From positions 41,833 through 57,355 of the forward strand of contig DIWG01000022.1 in assembly GCA_002423465.1 (NCBI GenBank): a DNA stretch of 15,523 bases. The letters run 5' to 3'. Below the pieces are notes generated by a model. The model was not told the DNA's origin, did no database searches, and was given only the letters and a program-made list of their open reading frames with translations. The DNA comes from Syntrophaceae bacterium UBA6112 (GTDB taxonomy: Bacteria; Desulfobacterota; Syntrophia; Syntrophales; UBA5619). Below, in pieces: positions 13,729-15,523 of the stretch. The position numbers were made by a program, and so were the translations under genes. Position 1 is the stretch's first letter, and the number at the start of each line of letters is the position of its first letter.

Positions 13729-14927
13729 CAGCCAAGGCCCTCCCCGTCACGGCGATCATCGAACCCATCGATTGTCGCGGGGCCTGCGGCGCCGACTGCC
13801 GCCGAATCGGCACGATAGTCGCGGCTGTAAAACAGGAAAGGCACCCGCCGCTGCGCAAAATAGTCCCGGGCCGTCCGGGCCGTCTCGTCCTTGTCGAGCG
13901 AGAAATAGAGGCAACTGACCCCCCAGGGCATCCTCAGATGAAGGCAGAACGTCTCGATGAGCCCCAGGGACGGCTCCATCCGCATTCTGGCAAGCGCTTC
14001 GAGCAGGATGGCGAGCTGGCGAGGATTTCTCGTCACCGGCACGATGGATGAAGCTGCCCCCGCCATCCGGCCGTTCGTGGCCAGCCCCACGGCGCAGCCG
14101 CGTTCGGCGAGCCGAACGGCCACCGATGCAACCGTTTCCAGCATGCGATCGAACGCCTCCTCCGCCCCGTTTTGCGCGAATGCGCCGACATCGACGACGA
14201 GCAGGATCTTCTCCTGCGCCGAGGGCTCGAAAATCTTCTCCTGCAGCTTGTGATGGCGTGCGGTCGCCTTCCAGTGGATGTATTTCGCGGGCCGTCCGTG
14301 CTGGTAGTCCCGGGTGCCGAGGATGTAGACGGGGTCGTCCACGGGGCTCTCGGACCCCGGAATGCCGAAGAAATCGCGCCGCGGCAGCGAAAGCGTCTTG
14401 AGCGGAATGAGGCGGGGATAGACCACCACCTCGATCGTTTCGGCCATCTCCTTCTTCTTCAGGAAGAAGCCGAACAGATCGCCCGTGATAAGGCCGATCG
14501 GCCCGATTCTGTGGATTCCCCTGCGCAGTGCGGTGAGCTCCCATTGGAAGCTCGCCTTCTGATACCACAGCAGGCCGGTTTCAGCCTTGACCGCGGTTCC
14601 GGCGCCATCGCCATGGATGAGGCCGCCGACGGGCGCCCGGACCTCCAGCCGCACGGGGAGGATTTTTCTGTTTTCCGCCGTCGCCTTTAGAACGAGCTTT
14701 TCGCCGGGAAACACCCTGCGCCTGTCGAGGCCGACACCGCATTCGATGCCGGCCAGGCTCCACCGGCTCCAGAGTTTCGCCCCGGCGGCGACCCCGAGAA
14801 GGGTGAGGCAGAGCACCGTGAGGTCCCGCTGGCCGTTGAGCAGGGCCATGAAGAGAAAGAGGCCGGCAAAGGCCAGCACGAGCGGGACAAAAAAAAGCGA
14901 GGGCAGCGGGCGATCGGCGTCGTTCAT
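13728..14927 (-). CDS. DUF58 domain protein (MoxR partner, VWA-like)
   Basis: This 399-residue protein has two N-terminal hydrophobic helices (~9-30 and 37-52), then an extracellular or cytosolic beta-rich region (~60-170) and the DUF58 domain. The signature is seen as GTRDYQHGRP (204-213) and YIHWKATARHHKL (216-228), followed by FEPSAQEKILLVVDVG (233-248). That last stretch begins a von Willebrand A-like fold with a partial metal site (DVG rather than DxSxS). DUF58 proteins are encoded beside MoxR ATPases and are thought to be assembled or remodelled by them. I chose the ATG at 14925-14927, with GAGGGAG just upstream. A GTG at 14937-14939 overlapping the moxR stop (GTGA) is an alternative giving 4 more residues. 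The assignment is firm; the exact function in this organism is unknown. Confidence 0.88.
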   Translation of the reverse strand: MNDADRPLPSLFFVPLVLAFAGLFLFMALLNGQRDLTVLCLTLLGVAAGAKLWSRWSLAGIECGVGLDRRRVFPGEKLVLKATAENRKILPVRLEVRAPVGGLIHGDGAGTAVKAETGLLWYQKASFQWELTALRRGIHRIGPIGLITGDLFGFFLKKKEMAETIEVVVYPRLIPLKTLSLPRRDFFGIPGSESPVDDPVYILGTRDYQHGRPAKYIHWKATARHHKLQEKIFEPSAQEKILLVVDVGAFAQNGAEEAFDRMLETVASVAVRLAERGCAVGLATNGRMAGAASSIVPVTRNPRQLAILLEALARMRMEPSLGLIETFCLHLRMPWGVSCLYFSLDKDETARTARDYFAQRRVPFLFYSRDYRADSAAVGAAGPATIDGFDDRRDGEGLG

Positions 14928-14935
14928 CGTCTCCC

Positions 14936-15523
14936 TCACGCGCCGGGAGCGGGCACGGGGATCTGACGGACGATCTCTTCGAGGAGCGGCTCCTGGTTCT
15001 CCCCCCGCAGCCGCTCCTCTTCCTTGAGGATCAGGCGGTGCGCCAGGACGGGCACGGCCAGGGTCTTGATGTCGTCGGGAAGCACATAATCCCGGTCGCG
15101 GAGCGCCGCCCAGGCCTGGCCGGCGCGCATAAGGCTCAGCGAACCCCGCGGACTTGCGCCGAGCCGCAGAGAAGGACTGCGGCGGGTCGCGCTCACGATG
15201 GCCGTGATGTACTCCTTCACGGGCATGGATATGCGGATCTTCTTGCGGGCCTCCTGCAATCCGGCAATCTGTTCGGGGGTCGCCACGGGCGCCAGTTCCC
15301 GCAGCGGGTCCTTCTCCCGGAAGCGTTCGAGGATCGCGATCTCCTCCTGCTGATCCGGATAACCCAGCCGGATGCGCAGCAGGAACCGGTCGAGCTGCGC
15401 CTCGGGCAGGGGAAAGGTTCCCTCGAGCTCGATCGGATTCTGGGTCGCCATGACGAAAAAGGGATGGGGCAGGCCGTATGTTTTCCCGTCCACCGTGACC
15501 TGGCGCTCCTCCATGCTCTCCAG
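14936..15523 (-). CDS. MoxR-family AAA+ ATPase (5' end outside window)
   Basis: The last 195 codons are present and the start lies beyond the right edge. The visible part begins in the segment after Walker B (LESMEERQVTVDG). It continues with the sensor-1 block MATQNPIELEGTFPLPEAQ and the arginine-finger region LDRFLLRI, then the lid domain with RLGASPRGSLSLMRAGQAWA (sensor-2 Arg). Walker A and B themselves are not in view. MoxR proteins are cytosolic AAA+ chaperone-like ATPases that mature or activate partners, usually DUF58/VWA proteins encoded beside them, as here. The gene is followed by the DUF58 gene with overlap or a very short gap, indicating an operon. Confidence 0.93.
   Translation of the reverse strand: MESMEERQVTVDGKTYGLPHPFFVMATQNPIELEGTFPLPEAQLDRFLLRIRLGYPDQQEEIAILERFREKDPLRELAPVATPEQIAGLQEARKKIRISMPVKEYITAIVSATRRSPSLRLGASPRGSLSLMRAGQAWAALRDRDYVLPDDIKTLAVPVLAHRLILKEEERLRGENQEPLLEEIVRQIPVPAPGA

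Noticed and set aside
12628..13818. 396-codon plus-strand frame opposite the DUF4129 gene
   Set aside because: Its Gln/Glu/Arg-rich low-complexity translation mirrors a membrane protein on the other strand; no domain seen.

Overview
The window is GC-rich, densely packed bacterial chromosome. It looks like a strict anaerobe of the Deltaproteobacteria/Desulfobacterota, perhaps a Syntrophobacterales/Syntrophales-like lineage. The grounds are a class III (oxygen-sensitive) type ribonucleotide reductase gene, the style of the DnaK/GrpE proteins, and a ~120-bp intergenic inverted repeat of a type I associate with deltaproteobacterial genomes. This placement is an inference from style, not a database match. 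No tRNA, rRNA, CRISPR array, transposase or phage gene was seen.

Layout. (1) Positions 1-2060, minus strand: a chaperone operon gmhA-grpE-dnaK (dnaK cut by the window edge), with a good sigma70-type promoter (TTGACA-N17-TATATT) upstream of gmhA. (2) 2206-5711, minus strand: an HD-superfamily phosphohydrolase of the dNTPase-like type, coupled to an NrdD-family anaerobic ribonucleotide reductase whose glycyl-radical position reads Gln instead of Gly. (3) 5766-8251, plus strand, divergent from the HD gene: a strong promoter with a 15-bp perfect palindrome at its start site drives an SPFH/YdjI-like protein ending in zinc ribbons, then a cytosolic protein made of two zinc-ribbon/PYW modules. A 15-bp perfect hairpin sits at the junction. 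(4) 8460-10193, plus: a half-size SbmA/BacA/YddA-type ABC transporter. (5) 10333-12167, plus: a cysteine-rich DUF169 protein and a zinc-dependent MDR dehydrogenase in an ATGA-overlapping pair. (6) 12168-12323: a convergent junction with a hairpin and the long imperfect inverted repeat. (7) 12325-15523, minus: MoxR AAA+ ATPase (5' end outside the window), DUF58 protein and a multi-TM DUF4129 protein, all overlapping.

How the parts may work together. The HD-NrdD pair could set dNTP supply, with one enzyme making and the other hydrolysing dNTPs, unless the substituted NrdD is a sensor or pseudoenzyme. The SPFH and zinc-ribbon pair resembles the Bacillus YdjI/YdjG membrane-stress partnership but has no PspA in view. 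MoxR-DUF58-DUF4129 is a known conserved trio, here without the usual transglutaminase domain. The most noteworthy signals are the glycine-to-glutamine NrdD in an HD operon, the palindromic operator candidate between the divergent operons, and the SPFH/double-zinc-ribbon module with its junction hairpin.
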